This document shows, one piece after another, positions 45,801 through 53,180 of a DNA stretch of 64,000 nt. The position numbers and the translations under genes are program-made. Within the stretch, counting starts at the first letter, position 1. Each line of letters begins with the position of its first letter. Source of the stretch: Spirosoma aerolatum (lineage in GTDB: Bacteria > Bacteroidota > Bacteroidia > Cytophagales > Spirosomataceae); contig NZ_CP020104.1 in NCBI RefSeq assembly GCF_002056795.1, forward strand, positions 879,001 to 943,000, written 5' to 3'. The notes below the pieces were generated by a model. It had not been told where the DNA came from and made no database searches. It was given only the letters and a program-made list of their open reading frames with translations.

Positions 45801-46281
45801 CTTTTTTCTTCGTCTGGTTGATAAACAGCAGATTAGCCCGCTTGGTCGTGTCTTTGTCGTAACCGGCCACACTCACATAAATGTCCTGCCAACCGTCCTG
45901 ATTCAGGTCGACGATGGTAACGCCCGTGCACCAGGCATGCGTTGTTACGCCCGCTGATTCCGTTACGTCCTCGAAATGCAATGGTGTTTCTTCATCTTTT
46001 CCTTTACTCAGATATAAGCGCGAAGAAACCTGATTACCCGTAAAAAAAACATCCTGCCAGCCATCATTGTTGAAGTCGCCAATACCAACGCCCCCGCCGT
46101 TGTAGAGGTATTCAAAGCGTAGAATATTCACCGAATCCGATTCCTGTATCCGATTGTTGAACGTGATGCCCGTTTGCGAAGAAGGGAGCTGACGGAATCG
46201 TTTTGGCGTCGGTGGGTTGTGTCCGACGGCCCAGGCCAGGGAGGCTACCAGGGGGATCAGGAGTAATAAAAGTCGTTGCAT
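42868..46281 (-). CDS. FG-GAP/VCBS repeat protein with ASPIC/UnbV domains (CRTAC1-like)
   Basis: A 1137-residue exported protein (signal peptide LLLLIPLVASLAWAV, without a lipobox Cys, unlike its homologue at 23594). Repeated blades DFNNDGWQDVFF, DLNQDGWQDIYVS, DLNGDGWEDVYC, DLDNDGDLDIVI and DFNRDGYQDALL form propeller modules. ASPIC/UnbV segments (RGYVSSVEPYLHFGLG) lie mid-chain. It aligns with the 23594 protein over its whole length. The exception is an extra ~18 residues near position 235-260 encoded by tandem octamers, and a second octamer tract later that replaces residues without adding any. The GntR-type gene lies 18 bp upstream on the same strand. No SusCD pair is adjacent. Confidence 0.9.
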   Translation of the reverse strand: MQRLLLLLIPLVASLAWAVGHNPPTPKRFRQLPSSQTGITFNNRIQESDSVNILRFEYLYNGGGVGIGDFNNDGWQDVFFTGNQVSSRLYLSKGKDEETPLHFEDVTESAGVTTHAWCTGVTIVDLNQDGWQDIYVSVAGYDKDTTKRANLLFINQTKKKGDPVRFREQAREYGLNDMGYSTQTAFFDYDHDGDLDAYVLTNALDRYNRNALRPKMMNGEAPGNDRLYRNMSAERAKERKSERAFSKDSLIHSFTLSLFKNVTHEAGILTEGYGLGITIADLNGDGWEDVYCANDFLSNDLVWINNQDGTFTNRAADYLKHQSHNAMGVDIADINHDLLPDIMVVDMLPNTNQRQKMMLPGYNYDRFRMDLKMGYQPQYMRNTLQLGGERGAFSEISQLAGVDKTDWSWAPLLADFDNDGYRDLLITNGYRRDVTNLDFTTYLADLHAGGFGDEQEKNKKAYQKLLELPDVKLADFCYRNRGAEGNLTFEDVSEQWGLDAPNFSNGAAYADLDNDGDLDIVINAIDDEAFVYENGTAQVAEYSDSKEHVNSWLRLALERNPAQGTRVNVYSGNHTQTAEFNPTRGYVSSVEPYLHFGLGATSTIDSVEIIWNDGTYQVLRTVKPNQVLRVVYDPIGKYKPRSFSTPTYFQEIPATDLGLDYVHAESEFNDFAQTPLLPHKHSQNGPPMAVADVDGNGLEDIYIGSDFGQKSYLYFQQSTGRFAKKELQKEANQEETGALFFDADQDGDQDLYVVSGGSHANAPSAAYQDRLYLNDGKGHLTPSKQALPLINSSGSCISACDFDNDGDLDLFRGSRLIPGQYPMPVNSFLLKNEHGRFIDITAQVAPELQNIGLVTSAIWADLDKDGLQDLALCGEWMPITILKNTGKQFTHSLIHSFAHSSGWWNTLATADFDHDGDMDLIAGNLGLNTKYKASSEQPIELFAADFDKNGRIDPIITYYNDRQRWIRQTRDLLTTQIPSMKRRFPNFDTYANATFNESFTEEERNSAYHLKATEFRSMYYENVGNGFKAHPLPVEAQFGPVYGIVVDDFNRDGYQDALLIGNSYASETIGGWYDASKGTLLLGDKRGGFMVDNLNGLNADKEAKSIVQLHQKKATSVIIIGNTNSPLQVFTRGNTNE
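43587..43618. repeat. In-frame 8-bp tandem repeat (4 copies) inside the FG-GAP gene
   Basis: GAGCGAAT, GAGTGGAT, GAGCGAAT, GAGTGAAT in immediate succession on the plus strand. Translated on the minus strand they give THSLIHSFAHS. The unit of 8 is not a multiple of 3, so three units equal eight codons. Confidence 0.85.
45508..45582. repeat. Inverted pair of 8-bp tandem repeats inside the FG-GAP gene
   Basis: Four direct octamers GAGTGAAA/GAGTGAAC/GAGTGAAT/GAGCGAAT (45508-45539) are followed by 11 bases and then four reverse-oriented octamers (45551-45582, GCTCTTTC type). The tract is translated in frame as ERAKERKSERAFSKD plus SLIHSFTLSLF. The homologous protein at 23594 has no counterpart. 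Confidence 0.85.
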
Positions 46282-46299
46282 GAAGACGGGTGAAGGGCT

Positions 46300-47334
46300 T
46301 TACAACGAGCCACGATCAATAAACTGCATCGGAATACGGACGGTCTGTTTCTGGTTCTGTGCAATGATGATTGCCAGATTCCGCCCAATCGTCGCTACAT
46401 CGGTTTGTATCACCGAAATACCACCGCCCAGGACCGCTTTGTACCGGGCATCGTTGAACGAGACAATGCCAATATCATGCCCCAGCGTAAACCCTTTCCG
46501 GCTGGCATCCTGAATTGTGGTTATTAAATCGTCATCGTCTATGAGTAGGTAGGCCGACCCACGCTGCAAGGGTGCTTCCCGAACGTCGTCCAGTACTTGC
46601 CCATTCAACTTGTAGGTTTCTGTAAAGGCAAAAAATGCACGATACCAGTCGGCGGGGATATACTCGTTGTCGGTCGTGACAAAGTTGAGCGTGTGGTACT
46701 TACGGAATGTAGCGGCATTCGCTTCGAGAATGGTTCGGAAATGCTCCCCGCATCCGAAACGTACTGACGCACAGTTTCGGGACGCCGTTACCGTTGAACC
46801 ATTCAGAAAAATGAGCCGATCCGATGGGATTTTCTTCAGCAGGTCGGTCAAGTCGCATATTTCGCCCAGATGATGCGGCATCAACACAAAGTAATGGTAA
46901 TTACCCGCCTGTTTTTCTAACTCATCCAGTAGGTAATCGCGCTGATATTCGTAGGCATAAATGTCGACTTTATAGGCTTTACCAAGCTGTTCGCTTACTG
47001 CCTTAAAAATAGCCCGGTTCGTTTCGCTGATCGCACCCGTCAGAAACAGCACGCGTTTGACGATTTTGCCCTGCGAGATAAAAAAGCCTTTACGATATAA
47101 GGAGGTGATGTGCCCGCTTTTAAGCAGATTGCAGTACGCTTTCTCGACCGTAGCGCGAGCCAGATAATACTCAGCACTGGTTTCATTGATGGAGGGCAGT
47201 CGGTCGCCGGGTTTGAAAATACCCGCTTCGATCTGGGCAATAATGCCGTTAATAATTTGTTGGAATTTGGGCGTTTTTCCGTTTTCGTCAATCCGTAAAA
47301 AGGATGCATCTCGTAAAGCAGTTCCCCCAATCAT
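46300..47334 (-). CDS. GntR-type regulator with LacI-like ligand-binding domain
   Basis: 344 residues with an N-terminal GntR winged helix (FQQIINGIIAQIEAGIFKPG, DRLPSINETSAEYYLARATV). A periplasmic-binding-protein-like sensor from about 95 follows (VLFLTGAISETNRAIFKAV, DIGIVSFNDARYKAVLGGGI, near-terminal DRGSL). This GntR/LacI hybrid layout is common in Bacteroidota and responds to sugars. It is encoded 18 bp upstream of the FG-GAP gene, probably in one transcript, and is likely to control it. Confidence 0.92.
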   Translation of the reverse strand: MIGGTALRDASFLRIDENGKTPKFQQIINGIIAQIEAGIFKPGDRLPSINETSAEYYLARATVEKAYCNLLKSGHITSLYRKGFFISQGKIVKRVLFLTGAISETNRAIFKAVSEQLGKAYKVDIYAYEYQRDYLLDELEKQAGNYHYFVLMPHHLGEICDLTDLLKKIPSDRLIFLNGSTVTASRNCASVRFGCGEHFRTILEANAATFRKYHTLNFVTTDNEYIPADWYRAFFAFTETYKLNGQVLDDVREAPLQRGSAYLLIDDDDLITTIQDASRKGFTLGHDIGIVSFNDARYKAVLGGGISVIQTDVATIGRNLAIIIAQNQKQTVRIPMQFIDRGSL

Positions 47335-47356
47335 AATCGTTTCAGTTAGTGTTTAC

Positions 47357-47494
47357 TTACAGCCAGCCGATACCCAGTAGGAGTAATAACATAATCAAAA
47401 GGCCAATCAACGCTTCAAACAAATAGCTTTGTTTATGAGTCATCGATTGCCTGAGTTTGCTGTTATAGTGCCGTATCATTCGGGTAAAAAACAT
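47357..47494 (-). CDS. 45-residue membrane peptide
   Basis: ATG at 47494, TAA at 47357-47359. The N-terminal half is basic (MFFTRMIRHYNSKLRQSMTH). It is followed by a hydrophobic helix containing FEALIGLLIMLLLLLGIGWL that ends at the stop, so the C-terminus is in or just past the membrane. It lies 22 bp upstream of the GntR-type gene on the same strand. No family was recognised. Coding use is supported by the clean amphipathic-to-hydrophobic layout, not by homology. Confidence 0.45.
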   Translation of the reverse strand: MFFTRMIRHYNSKLRQSMTHKQSYLFEALIGLLIMLLLLLGIGWL

Positions 47495-47595
47495 AGGCCA
47501 ATGCTGAAGCGAAAGTAGGCGAATGGGGAAGGATCGACTTGGATAATTTGCGCAAAAACTTGGATGATATTTGCAGGAAATGGCTTTTATAATGA

Positions 47596-47628
47596 AAACA
47601 GCCCAGATACGAGGTGTCTGGGCTGTTT
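47596..47628 (-). terminator. Terminator hairpin after ilvB (repeated at 55937)
   Basis: AAACAGCCCAGA pairs with TCTGGGCTGTTT (12 bp, 9-nt loop). It sits about 70 bp after the ilvB stop. Nearly the same 39-nt sequence recurs at 55931-55970, also about 70 bp after a minus-strand gene. The rest of 47500-47696 shows no further gene. Confidence 0.7.
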
Positions 47629-47696
47629 GCTTAGTTATTCTATCTAATTTGTTGACTTGGTTCGATGTGATTTGACCAATGTATTAAATCGGCGCC

Positions 47697-49430
47697 CTAC
47701 TCTAAACGAATCTGATCCATTCGTCCTCCGGCGGGGAACATTGGAAACACATTTTCTTCCTGTTCGACAATTACTTCCAGTAAGAATGGTTGATGGCTAG
47801 CCAATAAGTCATCTAAACTGGCTGAAAGTAAGTCACGCTGGCTACACTGTTTACTATCGATCGCAAACCCACGAGCAATCGTCATAAAGTCTGGGTTTTG
47901 CAAATGGACAAACGAGTACCGACGTTCAAAAAACAATTGTTGCCATTGCCGTACCATACCCAGGTAATTGTTGTTTAGTAGAATTATTTTGATGGGCCAA
48001 CCATATTGCGCTATTGTTGCCAACTCTTGTAGGGTCATCTGAAAGCCTCCGTCGCCAACAACGACTATAATGTCACGATCCGGCGCTCCCACTTTGGCAC
48101 CAATGGCAGCCGGGAGCGCAAACCCCATTGTGCCAAATCCTCCGGACGTTATTAAGCTATGCGTTCGGCGAAATTGATAATAGCGTGACGCTTTCATCTG
48201 GTGTTGGCCTACGTCGGTGACCAGCACGGCATTACCCGCCGTTTTGTCGGAAAGCATGGCGATAACCTCAGCCATCTTTATCTTCTGCGTGGTCGGCGCC
48301 AGCTCCCGCCTGGTGATCTTCTCGCTTTCGAGTGATTGGTACCTGGTAAAATGCGATTGCCAATTAGAGGAAGGATGCGCCTTCAACAGCGGTATCAGTT
48401 GACGTAAAATCTCTTTGGCATCCCCCACCAACGCAACTTCGGGTTGAGTCACTTTGCCGATCTCGGCGGGGTCAATATCAATATGAACGATTTTAGCCTG
48501 AGTGGCAAACGCATTCGGGTCTCCCGTAACACGCTCGTCGAAACGCATCCCGATGCCAATGATAACATCACATTTTGTCGTTAACATATTGCTGGCATAC
48601 GTACCGTGCATACCCAGCCAGCCGGTGTACAGTGGGTGATCAGTCGGAAAAGCGGATTGACCCAGTAACGTAGTAGCAACCGGGCTACCCATTGTTTCGG
48701 CAAGAGCGACAAGTTCGTTGGTTGCTTTCGCCAATAATATTCCCTGACCGGCCAGAATGAACGGAAATGTGGTCTCGTTCAGCAAATCGGCCGCGCGCTG
48801 TAGCTGTGTTGGATCAGGTAACGGTGGCTTTTTTGAGGTAAAAGTAAGCCTGCGTTCAACCGGTCTATGCAACGGCATGAGCTGTGCATCCTTGGTAATG
48901 CTGATTACTACTGGACCAGGGCGTCCTGAGCGGGCGATGTGAAATGCTTTTGCGATGATGCCGGGTATTTCATCTGGGTGAATTATTTCATAATTCCACT
49001 TAGTGATTGGCTGGGTCAGTGTAATCATATCGACCTCCTGAAATGCGTTTGTTCCCAGCAGGTCTGAATTCACCTGACCAACAATACAGACAACAGGCGT
49101 GGAATCCATCATGGCATCAGCAATGCCTGTCACTAAGTTTGTCGCACCGGGACCTGAAGTCGCCAGGCAAACGCCTGTTCGGCCACTGACCCGGGCATAA
49201 CCCTGGGCCGCATGAATGGCTCCCTGTTCGTGCCTTACGGTAATATGCGTCAGGGAGGGGGTATAATCGTACAAGGCGTCGTAAACCGGTATGATTGCTC
49301 CACCGGGGTAGCCAAAAATTGTATTGACTCCTTCCGCTAAGAGTGCTTCAAGGACTGCTTGTGCGCCGGTTTGATCAATCGCATCGCCTTGAAACGTTGG
49401 TGTCGGTAAATCATTTGTTGCTTGCTTCAT
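47697..49430 (-). CDS. ilvB: Acetolactate synthase large subunit (thiamine diphosphate-dependent)
   Basis: 577 residues from ATG 49430 (an in-frame TTG at 49439 is less likely). The enzyme condenses two pyruvates to acetolactate, or pyruvate with 2-oxobutyrate, for branched-chain amino acids. Visible motifs are FGYPGGAI, the ThDP-activating Glu68 in RHEQGAIHAAQG, ATSGPGATNLVTG, GQVNSDLLGTNAFQE and the Mg-ThDP site GDGGFQMTLQEL...NNNYLGMVRQW. The pattern is that of the biosynthetic FAD-containing enzyme. No small subunit (ilvN), ilvC or ilvD is nearby, so it is an orphan copy under possible control of the AraC regulator upstream. Confidence 0.94.
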   Translation of the reverse strand: MKQATNDLPTPTFQGDAIDQTGAQAVLEALLAEGVNTIFGYPGGAIIPVYDALYDYTPSLTHITVRHEQGAIHAAQGYARVSGRTGVCLATSGPGATNLVTGIADAMMDSTPVVCIVGQVNSDLLGTNAFQEVDMITLTQPITKWNYEIIHPDEIPGIIAKAFHIARSGRPGPVVISITKDAQLMPLHRPVERRLTFTSKKPPLPDPTQLQRAADLLNETTFPFILAGQGILLAKATNELVALAETMGSPVATTLLGQSAFPTDHPLYTGWLGMHGTYASNMLTTKCDVIIGIGMRFDERVTGDPNAFATQAKIVHIDIDPAEIGKVTQPEVALVGDAKEILRQLIPLLKAHPSSNWQSHFTRYQSLESEKITRRELAPTTQKIKMAEVIAMLSDKTAGNAVLVTDVGQHQMKASRYYQFRRTHSLITSGGFGTMGFALPAAIGAKVGAPDRDIIVVVGDGGFQMTLQELATIAQYGWPIKIILLNNNYLGMVRQWQQLFFERRYSFVHLQNPDFMTIARGFAIDSKQCSQRDLLSASLDDLLASHQPFLLEVIVEQEENVFPMFPAGGRMDQIRLE

Positions 49431-49462
49431 GGCAAGCAAAAGTGGGGCATCACCAGGCTAGT

Positions 49463-49481
49463 TTTCTTATCCGATAAGAAA
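49463..49481. promoter_or_regulatory. Short perfect inverted repeat between araC-type gene and ilvB
   Basis: TTTCTTATC-C-GATAAGAAA has 9-bp arms around one base, 33 bp before the ilvB ATG. It may be an operator or a weak hairpin; nothing else identifies it. Confidence 0.35.
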
Positions 49482-49487
49482 CATGTT

Positions 49488-50396
49488 TTATTCAATCGGT
49501 CGTTTCAGCAACGCTGAGGGTCGATGGCCGTAGCGTCGCAGAAACGCATTCGAGAAACTACCAAGACTTTGGTATCCACAACACTCGCTGACCTGCTGAA
49601 TGGTCATATTCTCCACCAAAAGCAGCTCATAAGCTTTTTGTAAATTTTTGTTTTGCTGATAGCTAAAAATAGTTGTCTTGTAAAGCGCTTTAAAGCCCGT
49701 TTTAAGCGAAACCATATTCGTGCCCACCTCTTTCGCGAGCTGACGTATCGATATGTAGCCCGTATGGGTATCAAGTAGCTCTTTAGCCTCCTTTATCAAT
49801 CTGGTTTGGTTTGTCGATATAGCGTGATGAACGGGTGGATAGGTTCTGTCTGCTGTTTTGATAATTTCAAACAAGAGCTGATACAGCGCACTCTCCACTT
49901 GTAATTGCCGTAACGCCCCCTGAAACTCCGAATTAACCAGTGTTAGAATCAGGCTAAAAATCGTTGGCGTTAACGCTAAGGAAAGCACTTGATTTCCGTT
50001 CAGAAGCATATCCTGGAGCGGGGTGTCCGCGATCACTGCTTGCAGCTTCGACACAGGGAAATGTATATGGAGCAGCTCGTAAGCCATTCCAGCCTGCAAG
50101 TTAGATTCAGATACCCCTAAGGCTTTGTACAGGTAAAGTTTGCCTGCCTGAAACGAAAACCGTCGCTGAAGGGAATCTATGTTGGCTTGCCCTGAAATAC
50201 AAAGCACAATCTTAAAACACTCTTCGCCATAGAGCGTCGTCAAATGGTGCGCAGACTGTGTTTGAAACGTGAAATAATGAGCACTTAGCCCTTGTTCAAA
50301 TGACCAATGCTGCCAGCTAAATCGGGCATACAGACCCGGCGTGTTCTCTCCGTGTGCACTATTGGAAAGAGGAGTGGTATCATGTATGATTCGCAT
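49488..50396 (-). CDS. AraC-family transcriptional regulator
   Basis: 302 residues. An N-terminal sensing region without a recognised ligand fold is followed by a C-terminal double helix-turn-helix (ISIRQLAKEVGTNMVSLKTG, then NMTIQQVSECCGYQSLGSFS and FLRRYGHRPSALL). It is the PchR-like subtype, in which the first helix pair reads L-A-x-E-V-G-x-N-x-x-x-L-K-x-G-F-K. ilvB lies 57 bp downstream on the same strand and is the likely target or co-transcribed partner. Confidence 0.92.
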   Translation of the reverse strand: MRIIHDTTPLSNSAHGENTPGLYARFSWQHWSFEQGLSAHYFTFQTQSAHHLTTLYGEECFKIVLCISGQANIDSLQRRFSFQAGKLYLYKALGVSESNLQAGMAYELLHIHFPVSKLQAVIADTPLQDMLLNGNQVLSLALTPTIFSLILTLVNSEFQGALRQLQVESALYQLLFEIIKTADRTYPPVHHAISTNQTRLIKEAKELLDTHTGYISIRQLAKEVGTNMVSLKTGFKALYKTTIFSYQQNKNLQKAYELLLVENMTIQQVSECCGYQSLGSFSNAFLRRYGHRPSALLKRPIE

Positions 50397-50670
50397 CGTC
50401 TTATGGGTGAAATAACCTTGCTACTTAACGACTCAAAGCCTATACGATGAAATTATTTAATAAATCGGATATCCTCACAAAGAAAAAAGATAATTCCGGT
50501 TCCGGAATAATTGGTGAGGTAGTCGGTCTTGCAGCACAGTGAATGTAGTTGGTTTACTCGCCAGCATGAGATCTATTGTCGTCCACTATCCAGTTCCTGG
50601 TGTCGCTTTTTGTCGTCTAACCACTGTTGAATTATCGTATTTTTATGGGTGCCATCTGCCTTTTGTTGAC

Positions 50671-51525
50671 ATGGATCCGATACCGGTACGACATACCCCC
50701 TCCGATGTTAGCCATGCCGAGGCTTCCGATGGCTTTGTTGTTCGGAGACTTGATAAATTACTGGCCGGACAGGGCATGATTCAGCCCCTGCATAGGCATG
50801 GTTTCTATTTTATGCTGGTCATTGAAAAGGGATCAGGTGAGCATAGCATCGATTTTATCCCTTATCCTGTCGGGGATGGCTGCGTGTTTATTGTGCGGCC
50901 CGGTCAGGTGCATGCCTTATCGTTGGCAACTGGGGGACAGGGTTTTTTGGCTCAGTTTCCTGGCGATTTGCTACACAAAGATCCCCTGAAGAAAGTCAGC
51001 AAAACGAATTATTATCAGCCCAATGCCAATAGCTTTGAGAGGATTTTGTCTTTTATGAATGCTATCTATTGGGAAATTTCAGAAAAGAACTCCCAATACC
51101 AACAGGCGATTCAACTGACCCTTCAATTGCTTTTTATTGAGTTATTACGTCAGGAGAAAAGCCCCCGAACAACCGCTGACAGTTCCAATATCTATAGTCA
51201 GGAACGGCTGGAAGCGTTTCAGGAATTAATTGCCGATCACTTCACCGAACAAAAACAGGTGAGCTGGTACGCCCGTCAATTGAATCTGTCGGCTTATCAG
51301 TTGAATGCCATCACCAAAGCAACGCTAGACAAAACAGCTTCTGCAATCATTAATGAATACATCCTGCTGGAGGCCAAACGATACGTACTGGCTACCTCCA
51401 GCCAGATCAATCAGATTTCGTGGCAGCTTGGCTATGACGATGTCTCGTACTTTATTCGCTTCTTTAAAAAGCATACCGGGTATTCTCCCGAAGCCTTCAG
51501 ACTGAAGTTCAACGAAGTGCCATAG
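50671..51525 (+). CDS. AraC-family transcriptional regulator (cupin sensor)
   Basis: 284 residues from ATG 50671. An in-frame GTG at 50539 would add an unlikely lead, so the ATG is preferred. The N-terminal cupin-like domain includes LHRHGFYFMLVIEKGSGEHS and CVFIVRPGQVHAL. The C-terminal AraC domain includes VSWYARQLNLSAYQLNAITK, followed by INQISWQLGYDDVSYFIRFF and KHTGYSPEAFR. It is divergent from the other AraC gene and lies ahead of the DHA2 transporter, which it may control. Confidence 0.92.
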   Translation: MDPIPVRHTPSDVSHAEASDGFVVRRLDKLLAGQGMIQPLHRHGFYFMLVIEKGSGEHSIDFIPYPVGDGCVFIVRPGQVHALSLATGGQGFLAQFPGDLLHKDPLKKVSKTNYYQPNANSFERILSFMNAIYWEISEKNSQYQQAIQLTLQLLFIELLRQEKSPRTTADSSNIYSQERLEAFQELIADHFTEQKQVSWYARQLNLSAYQLNAITKATLDKTASAIINEYILLEAKRYVLATSSQINQISWQLGYDDVSYFIRFFKKHTGYSPEAFRLKFNEVP

Positions 51526-51594
51526 TACTTGATTTTTGTCCTATCCCGTGGGATATTGCGGTCTTTAGCTTTGCATCATCAACAGGCAAAGCGT

Positions 51595-51801
51595 ATGATA
51601 ACAGCAGCAAAAATCATTCTTATCGGTATCGGGGAGACGTTGGCTACGGATAGCTGGCCATGGATTCTAAAACGGGTCGGCATCCATTCTCATGGATTGT
51701 CGCTAGTAGGTAGCCGGATTATTGGACGCCCGCGACGCTCCCTACAACATCCGTTAGCAGGCCAGTCTGGCATGGTTTCCCAAAAACAGGCTTTGCTATG
51801 A
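51595..51801 (+). pseudogene. Truncated DUF2938-like membrane protein, coupled to the transporter gene
   Basis: 68 codons beginning MITAAKIILIGIGETLATDS, followed by WPWILKRVGIHSHGLSLVGS and RIIGRPRRSLQHP. This matches the start of DUF2938-type proteins (G-I-G-x-T-x-x-x-D-x-W-x-x-x-L-K-R-x-G-I ... LVGRWIG). It then ends abruptly without the further membrane helices of a ~160-residue member. Its TGA (51799-51801) overlaps the next ATG (51798-51800), suggesting translational coupling of the remnant. Confidence 0.45.
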
Positions 51802-53180
51802 AAAATGACAAAGCGGCCATCCTATTGGTTATTTCCTTTTGTGTGTTGCTGACTTCGTTAGGAACAAGCATCGCCAATATTGCTCTACCGGTTTTTGAGG
51901 AAGCCTTTTCGACAACGTTCCAGTTGGTGCAGTGGGTTACCATTTCATACCTGCTGGCTATCACAGTTTCCGTCACCATTGTCGGTAAACTGGCCGACCA
52001 GTACGGCCATCGCCGGATTTTATTGACAGGCTTACTCCTGTTCACGATTGCCTCGTTTTTGTGTGCATTTGCGCCTACAATTTCAGCACTTATCCTCATG
52101 AGGGCCCTTCAGGGTATGGGAGCTGCGGTTCTGATGACCAGTAGCGTTACAATCGTCAAAAAAAATAACGAAACCGTTAAAATGGGTAGTGCGATGGGCC
52201 TGATCGGAACCTTATCTGCCGTTGGTACAGCCATGGGCCCTTCGGTGGGCGGACTCCTGCTTAGTGTCTGGGGCTGGCCGTCTATTTTTCTGTTGCTGGC
52301 CTGTTTAGGTATCCCTACGTTCTGGTTGAGCATGCACTATATTCGTAAAGACAACCTGATTGTGAACAATACCCAACGGATCAACGTGCTGGGCGTGGTG
52401 ACGCTTGTTGTATCAATTGCCGCTTATGCGCTGTCCATGACGCTTGGAAAAGAATCCATACGTCCACAAAGTCTCCTGCTGATTCTTTTTTCCGTGCTGT
52501 CTGGTAGTCTGTTCGTTTATGTTCAGAAACGCAGTAGTAACCCATTGATCGACGCCAGCGTTTTTAAAAATTGGGTACTACGGAACTCGTTACTGGCTAA
52601 TTTTTTGGTCGCTACGATCATGATGACAACCTTAGTGATTGGCCCCTTCTTTCTGACAGTTGGTTTAGGTCTGACCGAATTTAATGCCGGGTTAGTCATG
52701 TCGGTAGGCCCGTTGATTTCGATACTGACCGGAATACCCGCCGGAAAATTAGTCGATACACTAGGCCCGGATCGTATCGTAAAAGTAGGTCTGCACGGTC
52801 TATGGGCTGGTACAATAGCCTTAGCCAGTTTACCAGCAGTTTATGGGTTGACGGGGTATATCATCGGGATTTGTTTGCTGACGCCGGGATACCAGTTATT
52901 TCAGGCAGGTAACAACACCGCTGTGATGGCCCATACCAGCAAGAGGCAGGATGGAATTATAGCTGGCATCCTGAATTTGTCCCGTAACCTGGGGCTGGTT
53001 ACGGGAGCGTCCGTAATGGGAGCCTTATTTTCACTAGCAGTCGCCACGAAACCGATTCGTGCAGCAAAGCCGGAGGATATGCTGCACGGGCTGACCGTTA
53101 CGTTTGGGGTGGGAGCTATGTTACTGGGCTTGGTGAGTATACAATCATGGCTGAAAAGTGATAAGCCTGTCATTCGTTGA
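51798..53180 (+). CDS. MFS multidrug transporter, DHA2 (EmrB/QacA-like)
   Basis: 460 residues with about 14 hydrophobic segments. TM1 is followed by the DHA2 signature SIANIALPVFEEAF (usual form N-I-A-L-P-x-I). GKLADQYGHRR follows TM2, and motif C in TM5 reads GTAMGPSVGG. It exports drugs or other hydrophobic compounds by proton antiport. It follows the AraC gene at 50671 and a truncated gene on the same strand. Its 3' end overlaps the convergent reductase gene by 11 bp. Confidence 0.92.
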   Translation: MKNDKAAILLVISFCVLLTSLGTSIANIALPVFEEAFSTTFQLVQWVTISYLLAITVSVTIVGKLADQYGHRRILLTGLLLFTIASFLCAFAPTISALILMRALQGMGAAVLMTSSVTIVKKNNETVKMGSAMGLIGTLSAVGTAMGPSVGGLLLSVWGWPSIFLLLACLGIPTFWLSMHYIRKDNLIVNNTQRINVLGVVTLVVSIAAYALSMTLGKESIRPQSLLLILFSVLSGSLFVYVQKRSSNPLIDASVFKNWVLRNSLLANFLVATIMMTTLVIGPFFLTVGLGLTEFNAGLVMSVGPLISILTGIPAGKLVDTLGPDRIVKVGLHGLWAGTIALASLPAVYGLTGYIIGICLLTPGYQLFQAGNNTAVMAHTSKRQDGIIAGILNLSRNLGLVTGASVMGALFSLAVATKPIRAAKPEDMLHGLTVTFGVGAMLLGLVSIQSWLKSDKPVIR

